Shown in pieces: positions 62,612 to 64,000 of a stretch of 64,000 nucleotides of DNA (position 1 is its first letter; every line of letters starts with the position of its first letter). The notes under the pieces were generated by a model that was given only the letters and a program-made list of their open reading frames with translations, did no database searches and was not told where the DNA came from. This stretch comes from Pseudomonas huaxiensis. GTDB taxonomy: Bacteria; Pseudomonadota; Gammaproteobacteria; Pseudomonadales; Pseudomonadaceae. The position numbers and the translations under genes are program-made. Where the stretch lies: positions 31,340 to 95,339 of the forward strand of contig NZ_QKVL01000027.1 in the NCBI RefSeq assembly GCF_003231275.1, given 5' to 3'.

Positions 62612-63184
62612 TTACTGTGGGGCAGGACAACTCTTCACGGCTGCTTCGAATGCCTTGGTGTAATCCACGAAAGTTTCAGGATCGTAGCGTTCGCCAACTA
62701 TAACGAAACGAGATTTTCCACGCGAACCAAGGAACTGGTAAACCTCCAAGGCCCACCTTAGCCCTGCATGCTCCACCAATAAGAAAAACTTGTGAAATTC
62801 GATATTGCTGTTTTCGCCAAGCCCAGAATAGAGGTACTTCAGATCCTTGTACCACTCAGGCCTAGTGGTAATTACGTTGACCACCTCCTTTACGGAGGCG
62901 GCATCGCGATGAGATCTCCCGATAGTGATTTCTTCTAACTCACTTAGCTCCGCCAGTGGTATAGGCAAGTGCTCGCGCTCGCGATTGATCACGCGGGAAT
63001 TCTTGCAGTCAAACACCCAACGACCGCTTTTCACGTAATCATCGCCGTAGATCACCATGCCATTTCCAAAATCGGTGTTATATACGCTGGTCACCACCTT
63101 GTACCAATAGCTTCCCCCAAACATCAGCAGAGGAGAGAAAACTATGACTGTAATCCACAAGCTTTTATTTTGGGAGAAATTCAA
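62612..63184 (-). CDS. Small single-span membrane protein, immunity-like
   Basis: A 190-aa protein with one N-terminal membrane segment (SLWITVIVFSPLLMFGGSYW, about 9-28) and a soluble domain with charged and aromatic residues (YGDDYVKSGRWVFDCKNSRV; WYKDLKYLYSGLGENSNIEF). I propose the TTG at 63182-63184 as start: GGAAGGG sits correctly before it, overlapping the upstream gene's end by 20 bp; other TTG starts lie just downstream. The base composition is visibly more AT-rich than in the rest of the window. Role as an immunity protein is inferred from position only. Confidence 0.5.
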   Translation of the reverse strand: MNFSQNKSLWITVIVFSPLLMFGGSYWYKVVTSVYNTDFGNGMVIYGDDYVKSGRWVFDCKNSRVINREREHLPIPLAELSELEEITIGRSHRDAASVKEVVNVITTRPEWYKDLKYLYSGLGENSNIEFHKFFLLVEHAGLRWALEVYQFLGSRGKSRFVIVGERYDPETFVDYTKAFEAAVKSCPAPQ

Positions 63185-64000
63185 AATACCCTTCCGGCAC
63201 CCCCAGCGGGGTATCGCCTGATATAACAGGATTAATCGCACCGAATGTTTGATAGGTAAAGTCGAGCCTGTCGTGATTATTGCGGCGCTCATCTTTCAGT
63301 ATCTTCCAGCTACCACACCACTCTTGCTGAGGTGCGGCATCATTGCTTATTTCACAAAGATCACCCATCCGACGATCATTGAACGACCCCCATGTATCTT
63401 TATAGTTCGACCGACGAATGAAAGCGCCAACTTTGATCCGAAGATGGTTAGCCAGTAGCTGAGCCAGACTTTCATTGATCTGTGGAGAAACCTGGAGGAC
63501 GTCTTCGATTGGATAGTCCGAAAGATTGCCCATGCCCGTGCGGCAGGCATAGCTGTCGAGCCGGGCCGTTTTGGAGAAGGCTTCCGGCGAGATGTCTTGG
63601 TAATCCAGCACATCCAGCGACATCTGGAAGTGCCCCGGTAGTTGGTAGCCAAAGGCAATTTGCTGAGGCACGCCATGGCTGAAGATCGACAGTTGCTCGA
63701 TCGGCGACTGCCGCCTCTCCTTTCCGAGGTTCAGATAGTCGATGAACTCCTGAGTCGTTGTGATTTCGACGATGTCCGCACCGTAAACATCAGCGGAGCC
63801 GCGTGCCTCAATGAGCATGTCTTCGCTATACGCAGGCGTGAACACCACCAGCGTCCGGGTCAAACCAGGATTGAAGTGCTTGAACTGGGCCAGTTCGCGT
63901 ACGGCCTGACCAATGAACATCATCTTGTTGCCCGAGCCATTGTCGTGCTGGCTACCGGCGACGGCGATCAGTTCGGGCGTCAGTGGTTTGCCAGACGCTG
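63165..64000 (-). CDS. Protein with caspase/CHAT (DUF4347-like) His-Cys motifs, partial
   Basis: The C-terminal 277 or so residues of a protein whose beginning lies beyond the right edge; the frame stays open to base 64000 (SGKPLTPELIAVAGSQHDNG leads into MMFIGQAVREL). Motifs: a strand ending in His, QLSIFSHGVPQQIAFG, and about 45 residues later a strand ending in Cys, ARLDSYACRTGMGN, followed by a helix SLAQLLANHL and strand KVGAFI. This is the spacing and form of clan CD cysteine-peptidase-like domains. Activity is inferred, not shown. The overlapping small membrane gene suggests an effector/immunity pair. Confidence 0.55.
   Translation of the reverse strand, partial: ASGKPLTPELIAVAGSQHDNGSGNKMMFIGQAVRELAQFKHFNPGLTRTLVVFTPAYSEDMLIEARGSADVYGADIVEITTTQEFIDYLNLGKERRQSPIEQLSIFSHGVPQQIAFGYQLPGHFQMSLDVLDYQDISPEAFSKTARLDSYACRTGMGNLSDYPIEDVLQVSPQINESLAQLLANHLRIKVGAFIRRSNYKDTWGSFNDRRMGDLCEISNDAAPQQEWCGSWKILKDERRNNHDRLDFTYQTFGAINPVISGDTPLGVPEGYFEFLPK

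Overview
The window is a high-GC gammaproteobacterial chromosome segment that reads as a fluorescent Pseudomonas (P. fluorescens group). The evidence is the sdhCDAB-sucAB-lpdG-sucC gene order beside a divergent gltA, the pyoverdine genes pvdS, pvdRT-opmQ and pvdP with exact iron-starvation promoters, two tandem cbb3 oxidase operons next to ccoGHIS, hemN and anr, and REP/REPIN repeats typical of this group. No rRNA, tRNA, CRISPR array, insertion sequence or prophage was recognised.

Layout. 1-10009 (minus strand) is the TCA-cycle block sdhC-sdhD-sdhA-sdhB-sucA-sucB-lpdG-sucC, with sucC cut by the window edge; gltA (10361-11650) diverges from it. 11759-17018 holds accessory minus-strand genes: a START-domain protein, a cysteine-cluster protein, an exported Ala/Lys/Pro-rich protein, a MocR regulator, two envelope lipoproteins and a solute-binding protein. 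17144-21033 carries etfBA and the divergent ETF-ubiquinone oxidoreductase gene, which has a PsrA-like operator. 21107-22996 has an MFS transporter and a degenerate receiver protein. 23368-29573 is pvdR-pvdT-opmQ plus convergent pvdP, both under PvdS-type promoters. 29657-35156 is a copper/disulfide-stress locus: dsbS-dsbR, divergent dsbD, a membrane-anchored TlpA-type thioredoxin, and dsbG. pvdS follows (35533-36078).

36110-38722 has small metabolic genes (solute-binding protein, exonuclease, ppnP, an alpha/beta hydrolase). 38772-53444 is a microaerobic respiration cluster: ccoNOQP twice, ccoGHIS, a TauE/SafE-like membrane protein, hemN and a coiled-coil protein. It is followed by anr, whose product is expected to act on the Anr boxes seen upstream of the first ccoN and of hemN. 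apt and the convergent dnaX-ybaB-recR operon follow. 58273-59212 is a DUF2938-type membrane gene with a divergent MerR regulator and a textbook 19-bp-spacer promoter between them.

The last 5 kb is accessory and the most unusual part. A protein with an HC-X5-R phosphatase signature (59347-60237) is followed by a protein ending in a complete eukaryote-type FYVE zinc finger (60272-61510). In eukaryotes that finger binds phosphatidylinositol 3-phosphate, a lipid bacteria are not known to make. Two small lipoproteins come next. At the right edge, a visibly AT-richer pair encodes a protein with a caspase/CHAT-like His-Cys motif pair (cut by the window edge) and an overlapping small membrane protein, an arrangement that resembles an effector with its immunity partner.
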